Assembly: GCA_029962745.1 (NCBI GenBank)
Contig: CM057171.1
Coordinates: forward strand, 17,616,171 to 17,680,170
From: Echinometra lucunter
Lineage: Eukaryota; Echinodermata; Echinoidea; Camarodonta; Echinometridae
Length of the DNA: 64,000 nucleotides
Direction of reading: 5' to 3'
Part shown: positions 10,971-24,118 of the stretch, one piece after another
Layout of the letters: each line of letters begins with the position of its first letter
Position numbering within the stretch: position 1 is the first letter of the stretch
Program-made: the position numbers and the translations under genes
Notes under the pieces: model-generated
Database searches by the model: none
Seen by the model: the letters and a program-made list of their open reading frames with translations, nothing else
What the model was told of the DNA's origin: nothing

Positions 10971-13900
10971 AAGGAACAGTGGATATTATTTATCACTCAT
11001 CGCAACTACGACAATATCACTTTCAACAATTTGGCATAATCATTATAGCAACTTGCTCTACCATTCTTCCACACGGAAGCTCATACTTCATTCAGAAATC
11101 ATTTCTTACCAGGTCAGACTTCTTCAGTAGGCTGGTGATCAAGGGTTGCTTTACTATTACTCAAGTAATCGGATCAATGACAAACACTAAAGAACAAAAT
11201 CATAACATTATTTTCAAGACAGTTGCATTTCTAATCATTTGTCTCGATGTACAGATAACCTACTTGAAATCAAGTGCAGTTTTGGTTCCAGGAAACGCTT
11301 GTAAATTTCATCTACGTTTTCATTTCATCAATGCCAGAAGATGATGTATATTCGAGTGCCTCTTTGCTTTTAGTTATTTTCATTCAGCTTGTAAGTTTCA
11401 TTCAGTAGTTTCACTACCCTGTTTTAATTCTTTTCGCTTTTTCATTCTAAAAAAATAATAAATGAATGAAATATGATTGAAATTCTATAAGGCACAAAGC
11501 TTGAAGACCTCTCCAAGTATGTCATTCATATTAGCCAAGTTTCATATTGATGAGTGAACATTTTTTTTTTTTACTGTGTCTTCTAAAGTGTATGAAGTAT
11601 ATGTTAGCAGTACCATGCTGACATATGCTCAAAATATGAGTTTGAATATTCATTCTATAAAAAAGATATTGTGAGTTGAAATATACTCTCAACAGACACA
11701 GAAACGAGTAGTACAAAGACTTTTCAACATACGTACTTGTATATTTAGGAATGAATTAAGACAATTTAGATTGTTCTAACTCCCTGGTTTACTGAACTGG
11801 ACTGCCAGTTCAATTCATCGCATCGTAAGTGGTATTATTTTATACTTTATTTTCTTCAAACCCCTTAACATGTTAAACCATTAACCTCTAGAATTCCAGA
11901 TAAGTATCTTAACTTCTGGGAATTTGATAAAAGATATTGTGGGAATTCTACCCCCCCCCCCCCCCCTACCAAAAAAAAAAAAGACCCTCCAAAAGACAAA
12001 AAGAAGTTTCCAATTACCATATGATTAAACAGTACCTTTCATTTAAAAAAAAAAAAATCATCCTTACTGCAACAATTAACTGCATTTTGTTTTAAGGTGA
12101 TTTATCACACAATAACTCAATGTCATGCAATTACTCTATCAAAAACAAATTATATTGTCATCCGCACAGTGAAAAATATAAACCTATCAAACGATAGGAA
12201 ACTTAATAAAATGAAACAAATAGATAAGAAAACTGGAAAGAAATTGTCAGAGGCAGCCGCTGGTAAGGGAAGAAATTAGTTTCTCTTTGTTACTATTCAC
12301 AGCATGTCTTTCTACTTCAAGGAAATCAAATCATGACCTCACACGAAACAAACTTTTACCTCTCTTTTACGTTTTCCAACATTAAAATGCCCCAAATTGT
12401 GTAAGTATCATAATTTCTCTTGATTGGGTTTATTAGCTTATTAGCTCAAAATGACCCAAGACAAATTTCATTTCCTTCTGTTTTTAAAAATATTTTTAAC
12501 ATCATAATAATTATGCTTTATGAATATGCATGCATAAGCCTTCATTTAGACTACGTCCACTGATGGAAAATAATGAATGGCCTCCATCTCAGTATGAATC
12601 AATAAATCCAGGCCTATGATCATTTAAAACTGGATAGCAAAATGTTGGAGTCTTGACCTTAACTCTTCCAATGTGCCCAGAATGGAGGAAGCAGTCATTC
12701 TCTCAAATTTATTCAATTTTTCTTCTTTTTTTGTGGAAAGTGATTCATTTTTAAAGGCACTTTGAAGATTTACATAAACTGATCAATTAATTTGAAATGG
12801 TATCGAATGGGCCCCTTGTGAAAAAACAGTAGTCTTGATGATGATGATGACAATGATGATGATGGTGATGATGATGGTGTTTCCATCCGACTAGTGATGA
12901 ATGAATAAATGTATTAAAATAAATATATAAATGAATATATAGCTATACAAATACAAGAAATAAATGCATGAATAACTGAATAAATAGATGAATGCACAAA
13001 TGATAAAGGAAATAATTCAATTCATGCCTATGTATAAAAATACAAGAATAACAATAAATTAATAAATGAATAGAATAACAAAGCAGTTCAACAGGGTCTT
13101 TAAACTTGCTACAGATTTTTGAAGAGATTGCCTGCATCCTTTCGAACTGATAAGTTTGATGAAATTGAAAGGACAAAAAGCCTTGTCAGTTATAAACTTG
13201 TGAGAAAAAACTAAACTGTACATCTTATCTTCCTCTATTCACTCTCTGAGAGTCTACCTTTGAACATTTAAGAGGCCACCAACGTTAGATTTTCCATCTT
13301 ATGGAGATCATCGAGTTTTACTCCAAGCTGCTAATCCATTTACCTTTAATATCTACCTCCCTTATTTCTTCTTTGATCTTCCTCCCAGTTCTTTTTTTTC
13401 TTCTTCTTCTTCTTACTTTTAACTGTCTGGGCTTTCACTGTCTAGTCTGATTCACAGACATAACAATTGAATCAAGAATCAAAATGTTTCATGATAGTCT
13501 AACTTCACAGTCGCTCACGGGTGTGTGGAGCAGCTATGGCACAAGGCCTATTGTAGTCTTACAGCTCAGACTTTCTTTTATGAGCTTTGACTGACAAGGG
13601 TTTGTACATTCAAGCTAGCGTAAGATGGCCCACAGAATAATCTGGTACTACTTTTTGATGACAACTCTAAAATTCTGATGAAGACTCTTAAACTGTGAGT
13701 TGCTAATTACCACTGGAGTGAAATAGGTCTAGATGCCTGTTGATATCATAACCAAACTTCAAGTTCACCTTGAAATCCCATCGTACACAAAGAGCGAAGG
13801 AACTAGGGATGGCCTGTTAACTTTGACCCCCTGGAAGGTAAGAACAAAAGAGAGATGAAGGAGAGAAGAAGGAAATAAGGAAAAGAATGAAAGTTACAAT

Positions 13901-13974
13901 GGAGAAGGGAAGTAAGAAGCAGGATAGAGAGTGAGAAGAAGAGACAGACACACTTGATCTTTGGTGTTCAGGAT
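10971..13974. other. AT-rich intergenic DNA, no gene seen
   Basis: This stretch has scattered A- and T-runs, a C-run at about 11951-11966, ATG/GAT triplet repeats at 12836-12880 and a CTT repeat near 13390-13415. Open frames are short, AT-driven and unrecognised. Confidence 0.5.
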
Positions 13975-14201
13975 CGCAGATGTGGCGTATTAAACCCCTG
14001 ACCCATGTATTCTGCGCAGCGCCCTGTATAGGCCTGATGACTTACCAGCCCACGTGTTTAGTAACAGGTGGGACTACACGTGGGTCTGGGGATTCCATCG
14101 GGGCAGGAACAATCTATTGACCGCGGCCCTTGCCAGGATGGTGGGGGACAACTCATACAATGACTCTGATTCTTCCACAGGATGAACTTGGCCAATTGCT
14201 A
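13975..14201. other. GC-richer block with conflicting coding signals on both strands
   Basis: Base composition is clearly richer in G and C than the surroundings. On the minus strand a good acceptor (TTTTTCTTTCTGTAG, ending at 14199) opens a 40-codon frame that stops at 14074-14076; it contains E-E-S-E-S-L-Y-E-L-S and L-F-L-P-R-W-N-P. On the plus strand, after CTTGATCTTTGGTGTTCAG, another frame from about 13990 is open for ~60 codons and contains R-P-D-D-L-P-A-H-V-F and W-D-Y-T-W-V-W-G-F. Only one, or neither, can be coding. CACGTG occurs twice, inside a 9-bp inverted repeat (14049-14057 and 14076-14084). No protein family is recognised. Confidence 0.25.
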
Positions 14202-14631
14202 CAGAAAGAAAAATCAGTTTAACAAGAGAACCTTGACAATAAAAGGAAACAGTTTACGCTCCAGTACAAACTAACAAAATACATAATGATAAAGACAACG
14301 ATGATGAGGTGATGATGGACGGTGGTTATGATGATGATAATGATCTTAATAATTGTTTTTTTTTTTTAATTCTTGCAGAGAGTACAGTCAAACCAATATC
14401 CAATTCAATAAATCCAATTCTTCTGTATGGAAAGGATAAGTGGTTATAATATATTTTTTGTATCAATACAATGAATATGTAGTAGTTTTGGATGCAAAAA
14501 AGAACAAGTACCGGTAAGTAAGCTTCCTCCCCCCCCCCCCCAAAAAAAATCCTTGTTCCAGCCTACCAGGGTCCAGGTATATTGCCCTGGGGATCTTCTA
14601 TGTTTCATCATCACCCCTCCCCATTTGTAAG

Positions 14632-15131
14632 NNNNNNNNNNNNNNNNNNNNNNNNNNNNNNNNNNNNNNNNNNNNNNNNNNNNNNNNNNNNNNNNNNNNN
14701 NNNNNNNNNNNNNNNNNNNNNNNNNNNNNNNNNNNNNNNNNNNNNNNNNNNNNNNNNNNNNNNNNNNNNNNNNNNNNNNNNNNNNNNNNNNNNNNNNNNN
14801 NNNNNNNNNNNNNNNNNNNNNNNNNNNNNNNNNNNNNNNNNNNNNNNNNNNNNNNNNNNNNNNNNNNNNNNNNNNNNNNNNNNNNNNNNNNNNNNNNNNN
14901 NNNNNNNNNNNNNNNNNNNNNNNNNNNNNNNNNNNNNNNNNNNNNNNNNNNNNNNNNNNNNNNNNNNNNNNNNNNNNNNNNNNNNNNNNNNNNNNNNNNN
15001 NNNNNNNNNNNNNNNNNNNNNNNNNNNNNNNNNNNNNNNNNNNNNNNNNNNNNNNNNNNNNNNNNNNNNNNNNNNNNNNNNNNNNNNNNNNNNNNNNNNN
15101 NNNNNNNNNNNNNNNNNNNNNNNNNNNNNNN
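14632..15131. other. Assembly gap, 500 N
   Basis: This is exactly 500 unknown bases, a placeholder length rather than a measured one. The order and orientation of the flanking contigs are therefore a scaffolding inference. Frames crossing it are meaningless. Confidence 0.99.
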
Positions 15132-15519
15132 TATCCAAATGAACCAACTCTGTAGATTTCCACATGAAATAGTGAGACATATTTTCTTCATTTACTTGGA
15201 ATTAAACTCATTCTACAGAGTTGCTTTCTTTTGGACGGCAGAATGCCCCTCCCCCATCCTTGTCTCTCGCCAATACCTGTCCCTCCCCAGACCCTCTACC
15301 CCAATACACTTATTTCAGCCTTCAAACCACTTGAAGCGATAACTAAGAGAATAGGCCTACATACCAACACAGCTAGTCATACTTTACCTTAAAAATCACT
15401 GGCCCTTTACAAACAAAGGGCAGAAAGAACTTAAGAAAACCTTGACAATGAACCAATATTTAGTAGGGGATTTTCCCTGTAAAGGGTGTCTTTAAAGGGG
15501 GTCTGGGCTAGATAAAGAA

Positions 15520-15950
15520 GCCTCTTGACCCATTTATTACACTGACCACATCATGAGAGTATACACTTGACTGATTTGATGAAAAGATACAGAGACATTA
15601 AGACTTAAGTTCTTTCTGACCCATTTATTAGACTGACCACATCATGAGAGTATACACTTGACTGATTTGATGGAAAGAGACGGAGACATGTTCAGAATCA
15701 CAGCAAAACACTGCTTTGGTTAATTGCCTATGAAAGGAGACAGCTACTGTTAGTCAACCCCACCTCCAAGAAGCAAGTGCATGGTTCTTATCAAATGGAA
15801 GGAGACAGAGACATGTTCAAAATCACAGCAGTACATTGCTTTGGTTAATTCCGCATGAAAGGCCTTTTTTTCTGTACATAGTAATCAGACAGATAATGTT
15901 AGTCAACCCCACCTCAAAGAAACAAGTATAATGCATGGTTCTTATGTGAA
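15520..15950. repeat. Two overlapping local duplications
   Basis: GACCCATTTATTA followed by ACTGACCACATCATGAGAGT occurs at 15527 and 15618 (period ~91). Next, AGACATGTTCA-AATCACAGCA, TTGCTTTGGTTAATT, GTTAGTCAACCCCACCTC and GCATGGTTCTTAT occur in order at 15685-15790 and again at 15805-15945. No coding potential is recognised. Confidence 0.85.
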
Positions 15951-16269
15951 TGTGATCCGCAGGCCACCCTACAAACTGGTGGCAGCGGTGGGATAAATGG
16001 AGAGATGGGGTGAGTTGAGAGGAAGTGTAATATGGTAAACGGAAACATACAGTACTCTTGTTCAAAATAAACTTCTACATGATCAAAACATGCTTCGTTG
16101 GCTTCTACTCTAAGCTGTATTTTGTGTACAGGGTGCCATGTAGGGTTAGGATTGGGTTCTCTTTAGGGCCAATGTTAAGATTAGGCATAATGCAAGGTCC
16201 AGGCTTGACCTTGACAATTTTGTTAATGTTGATACACCAACAACAAGGTGGCCACTTCAACAAACCTGA

Positions 16270-16440
16270 CAGATGAAGGCAAAGAAGAAGAAAAAGGGGA
16301 GGAGGAGGAGGAGGAGGAGGAGGAGGAAATGAAGGAGGAGGAGAAGAAGAAGAAGAAGAAGAAGAAGAAGAAGAAGAAGAAGAAAAGAAGACGAAGAAAA
16401 GGAAGAAACAGAAGAAGAAAATAAAAGAATAAACTTTATA
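16270..16440. repeat. GGA/GAA purine microsatellite
   Basis: GGA repeats (16300-16326) are followed by GAA repeats (16343-16385). Ser- and Leu-rich frames here are artefacts. Confidence 0.95.
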
Positions 16441-16769
16441 TTTACAAAATTGATTACAAACAAAAAACATTCAGAACTTGAACCAGTATGAACTCCCAGA
16501 GAGCAAATTATTGAAGTAAGGATTCAGTGTTTATCAATCACTTTAATTTCAAAGGCGTGAATCTGTTACCTTTTTACTATAACAGTTCTAATTGAGTGTA
16601 TTACACAAACCATTTGCTGGCATTGATTGTTATGAAACATAGATTGATGGAAGTAAATGTATTTTCAGATGTATGATGGATGGTATTATTGATATAACTA
16701 GTTATGAACATTGGTCAATATTTACTTTGTTAAGTAGTTTATGCTTTTAACTCAATATATCATGTTTCC

Positions 16770-16895
16770 CCCTTTACCCCTAGAGCTCTCTTTCTCTCTT
16801 CCTTCCTTCTCTTTCTCTTCCATTTGCTTTCTTTCCTTATATCGTTCTGTTTGTTTGTCCAGATTTTCTCTTATTTGTATCTTCTATTTAGCTCT

Positions 16896-16939
<44 letters not shown>

Positions 16940-17300
16940 CATCTCACATATCTAGCCCCTCTTTTTCTTTCTCTCTCACTGTATCTCATTTTCTTTCTCC
17001 TTCTCTTACTCTACTCCCTTATCTTTCTCTTCATTCTCTTTTTTTTTTCTTTCAGTCTTTCTATGCATCTTTTTCTTGCAGTCTCCAGTCTAAATCTCTG
17101 TCTTTTTCTGTCTCTGCCTCCCCTTTTACCCCTTCCCCTCTCCCCTCCCCTTCTCTTGCACGCTCTCTCTCTCTCTCTCTTTCTCCCCCTTCTTTTCAGT
17201 ATATCTCTGCCAAAGTCCTTACAACTAAGCTTATTCTTTCTTCTCTTACTGTCCTTTCCCTTCATATTCATTTCTGCCTTATCTCTCCACTCTCTCTTCC
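16770..17300. repeat. Pyrimidine-rich CT/CTTT low-complexity region
   Basis: Over 500 bases are almost wholly C and T, with pure CT repeats at 16905-16937 and 17164-17181. The 188-residue Ser/Leu/Pro frame is a translation of it. Confidence 0.9.
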
Positions 17301-18754
17301 TATGTAGTCCCGGTTGAAGTGTCCGAGAAGACAATCACTTAAATCTGGAGACTTCTTGCATACTTTCAGATCCTCGCCCCCAAAGAAAGTGTCCTACGAA
17401 GGGGCTTCTATTCTTTTTACTTATTGGTCTAACCCATCTTATGAAAAGGCCTCATTCAAAGGTAAGACCAGTGTGTGTGTTCTTTACACTCAGTCTCCAG
17501 TATGACATGGAATTAATTTAAAGGCACAATGACCTTTAAGATGTTAGTCATTTATAACCCCCTCAATTTTTCGACGTCAAATCACAAGATCCTTCTCTGT
17601 TACATGTTTTGATGTTGTTTCATTTTTGGTTGTTGTCCTAATCTGTGTTGGTGACATTTTGTGTATCTATAAGCATATTTGCAATACGATTTTGATGCAT
17701 GCTACTCTTATTTTGAGTACATTTCTACTGTTGCTATTTACACTCGAAAGATTCAACTTAATGGTTTGCGTGGACAGGGCATGGACCCCTGGAAGCAGAA
17801 AAAAAGAAATGATTTTATGGAATTACAGAGCTCATAATGCTTCCCTCACTCATTTTTTTCGTGCTTTTTAATGTGTAGCCTAGCTTTTAGACAAGAGGGA
17901 TGCTCCACTCCAGGGCCGTGCTTGATCAAGTCTGTGATTATTATAGGCTAAAACTACTCACTTTAATAATAATGATAATCATACATAAAGTTTCATTTTC
18001 CATTTGTATTTAATGCTCAAGACAATTTTCAGCATTTAAAAAAAAAATCACCTTAGCTTGTATGTGGACAGTCTGTATATTTCCTGACTCGAGTCTGACA
18101 TAATTTCTTTGAGTGTGTGTGTGTGTGTGTGGGGGGGGGGTGCAGGGGTAGGGCCTCTTAACCACAGACCTAGGCTAGAACGGTATGCAAAGTAGGACTG
18201 TTCCTTTAATTTGGTACTGTGAATCATCCTAGGCTAAAGCGAGTTGGACCAACAAAATCCTAATGAGGGCCTAAACCTGAAACCAAACACTTGCTCGGAG
18301 AAGATCAACATATTTTACAAATTGGATTTTGCTCTTCACTTCAAGTGCGGCCGTGGGAAGGGGGGAGGGTCGAGGAACTGGGGATGCCACCTATTGTGTC
18401 AGGAATTCATGACCATTATCATGTAGCCCTATGAGTTGATTGATGCGGGGAAGGAGTTATGTGGATGGTTGATCAATAAGGAGAGAGAGGGATAGAGCGA
18501 GGAGAAAGAAGGGGGAGAGGGTGCCGAATGGAAGTCAAAAACTCACCAAACTCAACTGTGTAGTCAACGTTTAAAAGAGGAATTCGACTGGAAGGCCTAG
18601 TTCATCGACATGCCTATTCTTCATAGAGGTCCAGAAAGTCGTCTAAATATATATTTTTTTAAACAACACATGCATATGTTGGTATCAATTTGCATATAGC
18701 ACATCACTTTTATTTGATATATACGATAAAACAGCAATGTAGATAAATGCCATA

Positions 18755-18830
18755 GCTCAAGTGCCATGCCGGGGATCGAAGCCAGGACTTTCGCGTCTCT
18801 ACTCCACTAAGACACCCCTAGATATTGGAT
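18755..18830 (-). mobile_element. tRNA-like SINE head fragment
   Basis: On the minus strand GGGTGTCTTAGTGGAGTAG (A-box region) and TGGCTTCGATCCCCGG (B-box region) are spaced as in a tRNA. The acceptor stem does not pair well, so it is probably a SINE remnant and not a functional tRNA gene. Confidence 0.4.
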
Positions 18831-18854
18831 GCAGAAGATGGTATGAGTTCTCCA

Positions 18855-18911
18855 GCACCCCCCCCCCCCCCCCCCCCGAAAAGAGAGAGAGGAGAGGGGG
18901 GGGGGGGGGTT
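18855..18911. repeat. C-run, GA patch, G-run (potential hairpin)
   Basis: About 18 C at 18859-18876 and about 14 G ending at 18909 flank GAAAAGAGAGAGAGGAGA, so the runs could pair. Confidence 0.8.
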
Positions 18912-19029
18912 GGGGGACAAATTAAAGTGCCTCGCCAGAAAAATGGATCCAAAAAGTAACACAAAACATAATTTTTCAAACCTGTTCATTAGTCATCCAT
19001 AATATTGTATCTCCTTCCCCTCCCCCTCC

Positions 19030-19073
<44 letters not shown>
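19030..19073. repeat. CT dinucleotide microsatellite
   Basis: Uninterrupted CT repeat of about 20 units. Confidence 0.95.
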
Positions 19074-19074
<1 letters not shown>

Positions 19075-19424
19075 CCTTGCTCTCACTCTCACTGTCTGGC
19101 CTTCCCTTTCCCCTTCTTCAATCAAGCCCGTATTTTTCCTTCTCGTTTCATTTTTAAAACTTCCTTTTGATACGGTCATTTTCTTCTCTTTCGTGTCTTT
19201 CTTTTGAGGACACCTTTGTTGAAAGGGGAGTGGTCGGTTGCTGGGTTTACACGCGTACTCAAACAAAAACATAAGTGGCCGCTCTTATTCTGTAGGATAG
19301 TGCGATATCTATAGAGCATGTTTTGTGAGAAGATTAGGGGGACAACACGGGGAGATATGTGGAAGGGTTTTGAGAGGCAGGAAGGGGATGGAAAAGAAGG
19401 GGAAGACGTAGAGGAGGAAGAAGA

Positions 19425-19532
19425 ATTAGTGGTGGTAGTAGTAGTGGTAGTAGTAGTAGTAGTAGCAGAAGTGGTAATAGTAGTAGCAGTAGCAGCAGCA
19501 GCAGTAGTAGTAGTAGTAGCAGTTGTAGCAGT

Positions 19533-19597
<65 letters not shown>

Positions 19598-19793
19598 CAG
19601 CAGTAGTAGTAGTAGTAGTAGGAGTAGCAGTAGCAGTAGTAGCAGGAGTAGCAGTAGCAGCAGCAGCATTAGTAGTAGTAGTAATAATAGTAGTAGCAGT
19701 AGTAGCAGGAGTAGCAGTAGCAGCAGCAGCATTAGTAGTAGTAGTAATAATAGTAATAGTAGTAGAATTAGAAGTAGTAGCAGTAGCAGCAGT

Positions 19794-19846
<53 letters not shown>

Positions 19847-20300
19847 AAATAAAAGAAGAAGGAGAAGAAGGAGAAGAAGAAGAAGAAGAAGAAGAAGAAG
19901 AAGAAGAAGAAGAAGAAGAAGAAGAAGAAAAAGAAGAAGAAGAAAAAGAAGAAGAAGAAGAAGAAGAAGAAAAAGAAGAAGAAGAAGAAGAAGAAATGTG
20001 AACTAGAACAAGAACAAGCTGGAGAAAAAAAGGAGGAAAAGAAGAAAAAAAGAATGATAAAGAAAAGTACAGACGAAGAAGGGGAGAATGATGAGAAGTT
20101 TAAAAAAAAGAAGAAAAGGAATTAGCTAAGAAAAACGAGACCTATAGGAAACAGCATGAGGATAAGTAGGAAAAATACAAGAGGAAGAAGGAAAAACGTG
20201 GAAAATTAAAAAAAAAAGTGTACAAGAACAAGAAGAAGGGAACGAAGGGAAATATTGAAGGGAAGTTAGAATAAAATACCAAAAAAAAAAAACGATTTCA
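19425..20300. repeat. AGT/AGC array passing into a GAA/AAG purine tract
   Basis: AGT and AGC triplets (19430-19850) run directly into GAA repeats (19850-19995) and then a long AAG/GAA-rich purine region to about 20300. An internal unit, GTAGCAGGAGTAGCAGTAGC with AGCAGCAGCATTAGTAGTAG, occurs twice (about 19640 and 19702). The 227-residue Val/Ala/Glu frame is not a gene. Confidence 0.95.
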
Positions 20301-22600
20301 CAATTTCACAATTAGTTCTTTCAAACTCAACTTCTTCTTTTCAATTAGCCTAATAATTAACCCATGAAGTAACGAACCACATCAATCAGAAGCGATCATC
20401 ATTATGTCGTGTTTAGACTAAAGAAGATAGGGTCATTATTTGTCCTTATGTTATCGTTGAACTTCTGAATCATCACGTAATGGCCATTCTTTCAAGTATT
20501 AAAAGTAACTCTGATAAGAATGGCCAACATTAATCACGATGGTTAATCTTCGTGAAAAGCTAGTCTTGAATATCTGTAATCAATTGTAATCAATTGCGGT
20601 TGTAAAATTGGGCAAGCTTGTAGGGGAGAACCCCCCCCCCCCCCCTCCCCCCAATTCTCCGCTTCCAGTCATTGTCGGCTCCGATTTCTTATGAAAATTG
20701 AGTCAAAGAGTGTGTGGCGTAGCCCCACCAACTTCTTTCGAATTGACGGTGGCATAGGGGCTGCTCTACAAAATTTCAAAGCCAGTGACCAAAATGAACG
20801 CATTTTCGGGGGGGGGGGGTGCCTCACTGAGCCGATAGGAGCTATGCGAGCAGGCAGCCCCCCCTTTTTTTTTCTCAATGCAAACCAAACATAGCCGTCA
20901 CTTTTGTGATGGAACCGTGCTGTTCTGACCAATCACGGTTCAAGAAAAAGAAACGTGTTCGTGTCAAGTGTTTATATGTAGCCTATGACGCCCACCATTT
21001 ACCTGTGTTTTGATACATTTATTTTGTGAGGTAAAGTCTGCTGCGAAAATAGAGAAATAGGAGAGAGAGAGAGAGAGAGGGGGGGGGGAGAGAAAAGGAG
21101 AGGAAAAGAAAGGGAGAGAGAAAGCGATTATAGGGGTAGGAGGGGTAGGGTCGAGTAGATTTCTGACATATGGACAGGGGCATGGGCACTTCTACTACCC
21201 CCCCCCTGCCCCGCAAGTCGGGGGTCAGTGGGAAAAGGAAAATAAAACGACGATCAGACCCTCAGCTCTCCCTCCATTGGTGATCATGTTAGTTCGCATT
21301 ATTTATACAAACATTACAAGACCGCCCCCCCCCCCCCGGTGCTATAGCACCCCGTCAATCCGGGCTACGCCACGAATGCTGGATCTCAAAAGGCGGGTTC
21401 TTCTCATTCTTTCCTTCGACCCTTTTCATCGCATTTCTCCCAAGTCACCAATTTCTAGTGCTTACAAACAAAGTGCTGACGTCAATGTCCTATATATTAC
21501 GTAACATTCGACAGAAATCGGGTCTTTCTGAAGAAATGAAGGAATAGAACGGAGCCTGGGAACCCCCAAATAACCCATAAATCTTTTAAGCCCACATACT
21601 ATCTTCTGACTTTCGGTTTCGCCTAAATCAAAATCTCCCGAGAACCACCTTATGTTGGAATTAAATTTATCAAAGTCTGAAGAAACAAAAACGATGCATT
21701 ACTGTATAGGACTTCAAAAGTAAAAAAGTACTTAAAAAGCATAGGAAAATGCATATAGAACCAATTAAAATGCAATTTAAAAATGTTTTTTTTTTTATCA
21801 AAGCCCCCCCCCCCCCCCTCCCCTTCTCGAAAAATACTAAATGTATCAGATCATAGCAACACTAGCGTAGTTAACGTATGTGGGGGAGGGGACGGGGTCG
21901 CAGCTTTATGTGAAATTGTAAGTATTACGAAAACTGACAGAAATAACAGGTTTATATGTAAATGCTACATGATAAAACTGACCATGTTGAAATTCCCGAC
22001 TACACCTGACTATACAATATACCGCTGTTTGGTTTACACATCAAAATAAACATTAATGAAAATACGTAATTTAGTGTGCTTTTTATTCCATTACGAATGT
22101 CAAGATCACACAACCAGTATCTTATTTTTCTTTTGATTCTATTACTAAATGTCAAGGGCAAAAACGCAACCGATATTGTAGATTTTTTCTGATTTCCTTT
22201 TTGGTTTCATTTACCATGCAAGTCGTGAACTACCAATACAATAGCTTGCGCATTCGCTTGTTAGTAGGAGGTGGGGGCTATCCCTTAGGCTTTTCTTCGA
22301 AAGATAGGGCGTGGTGAATGTCTTTTGCCCCTGCATTTTTCAAAATCACAATCCCCTAGAAACAAAGCTCGCTTCGAACCAGGAACTCGGTGTGCTGGGC
22401 CCTGCGATCGATATACCTGACCTCGCATCGGTGATGTTTTCGGTCTCTTGAAAGGCACTATAGATCTATTTCGTTCGGCCTGACGAGGCATAAGTTGGAT
22501 TGATTGTTGGATTAAAGGTTGAGGTCGGTATGGCGGCGAGAATGAATTTGCAAGGAACAGTGTAAAAAAGGGTATTTTATTGGTTGATTATACACTCAGG
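20301..22600. other. Intergenic stretch with many C- and G-runs
   Basis: Poly-C or poly-G runs lie near 20630, 20808, 21080, 21200, 21326 and 21803. A possible minus-strand tRNA-like remnant (TTCCTGGTTCGAAGCG, complement of about 22368-22383) lies in 22330-22440. No gene is recognised. Confidence 0.4.
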
Positions 22601-22605
22601 CGCGA

Positions 22606-22656
22606 TTCTATGGGGGGGGGGGGGCTTTGGGGCTCAAGCCCCCCCCCCCCCCATGG
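22606..22656. repeat. G-run/C-run hairpin
   Basis: TATG plus ~13 G plus CTTT, a short loop, then AAGC plus ~14 C plus CATGG pair along nearly their whole length. A further C-run lies near 22725-22741. Confidence 0.8.
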
Positions 22657-23980
22657 ACGATATAAGTGCAATTTTGATTTCATTATATTCTAATACACAT
22701 TACAGTTCTCCAAGCCAACAGTAACCCCCCCCCCCCCCCCCAGTTTTTACTCTAGAACTGCGCCTCGATACACTACAATTTCGTAAGAGTATGTGTAAGG
22801 TTAAGAAACCATCACTATTATGACGAAATTGCAAACTCTCTGAACATCATTGACACTGAATCCACTGCCATAGATTAGAGCACACTGGACTACAGTCAAA
22901 AAATATGGTCCAATATAATTCAGCGCAAAATCATGGACTAAGAAAGGAATATGCGACTTTTGATTGTAGGTCTTTTAATTTTCCATGATGAGAGCATTAT
23001 CCTTCACGTGTACACTGTCAAGTTTCCCCACATCGGAAAAGATATTGGTCTAAAAGATTAATTAAATTCTGGAATTAGATCCATATTTTGTGCCAAATAG
23101 TCACTTTAAAGACCCTCTTGAGGGATATCAGCTCCGTTCGGCTCGAGCTCATAAACGTGGTGTGACAATTAACTAATCAATATCGTGTATCGTCAATAAC
23201 CTTACATTCCATTAGATTACATGAAGGTCCATGTGTGTGTCTATACCCCGGGGGGGGGGGGGGGGTTAATTCAGATTTGGTTTGACGGGGGTGTGCACCT
23301 GAAGCCTCCATATCCGTACCCATTTCAAGGGTCATTTTGGCTGAAAAGGGTAACCCTTATTAGGGATTTTCATTTTTAAAAATTGTCCATAGCCTCAGGA
23401 TTTAAACAACAACAACAACCAGAACAAAAAACTGTCCAATCCATCCATGAAGTAGCCTATTTCTCAGATTCAGTAACGAAACAGGAGCTTCATTGAGAAG
23501 TAAACTCGTATGGACGCACTTCTGGGCCTAATGATGAACCCGATGTATAGACTGGTTTTATGTTCTTCTTGGGCTTGGACCTTTTCTCTCACTATAGATC
23601 CGGGATCCTGGGCCCTGAGACGTGTTGTTCTTTTGTACGATCATAGCATTTGCGCTTATGACGTAACACCCGGTATTTTCACTCCAGGAGCTATATGCCT
23701 CGAATAATCTAAATTCACAGTTCGATTTTTAACTCGAATTCTTTCAAATTGACTGAACACCATTATCACACGGATGAACATAATGACATCACAACTCGAA
23801 ATTGCAATATAAAATGGTCTTTGACATCCAGTATTGGCATCATAAAAAGTCGGGGAAGCCGAGGGGACTTTTGTATATCCATTTTGTATTTCAGTGTTTA
23901 TTGGTTCAAACAATGCGTATGCAGGAAAATTTGAATCAATTATTCCAGCCAAATCGTTTCTTCTAAAATTTCATTTATTT

Positions 23981-24118
23981 CTATATTCCCCAGAGCTCGG
24001 GATTGTACGTCGGAGGCCCCCACACAGCAACACGTGGGTTTAAGAAGCCATGCTTCCACCGATTATTGATCGATTCTTGTGGAATAAGCTTCTTCACATC
24101 GACAGCTAGCTCATGGTT
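23981..24118 (-). CDS. Candidate 3'-terminal exon of an unidentified gene
   Basis: On the minus strand a strong acceptor (about 30 pyrimidines ending TTTTTTTTTTTCAG, 24119-24150) opens an exon with 45 codons and a TAG stop at 23981-23983. The peptide has ordinary composition: N-H-E-L-A-V-D-V-K-K near the start, N-N-R-W-K-H-G-F in the middle and P-P-T-Y-N-P-E-L-W-G-I at the end. An AATAAA lies a few bases past the stop. I do not recognise the family, and upstream exons could not be traced on the minus strand above 24.2 kb. The plus strand is also open across the same bases (after CTATATTCCCCAG), which weakens the case. Confidence 0.35.
   Translation of the reverse strand, partial: NHELAVDVKKLIPQESINNRWKHGFLNPRVAVWGPPTYNPELWGI

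Noticed and set aside
10307..11130. Frames of 200+ residues made of Leu, Ser, Val or Ala on both strands
   Set aside because: They are translations of the AGT/AGC trinucleotide array in every frame; the same applies at 19318-20001 and 42531-43142.
14444..15191. Long open frames across 14.4-15.2 kb and 50.0-50.8 kb
   Set aside because: They are open only because of 500 unknown bases in each gap.
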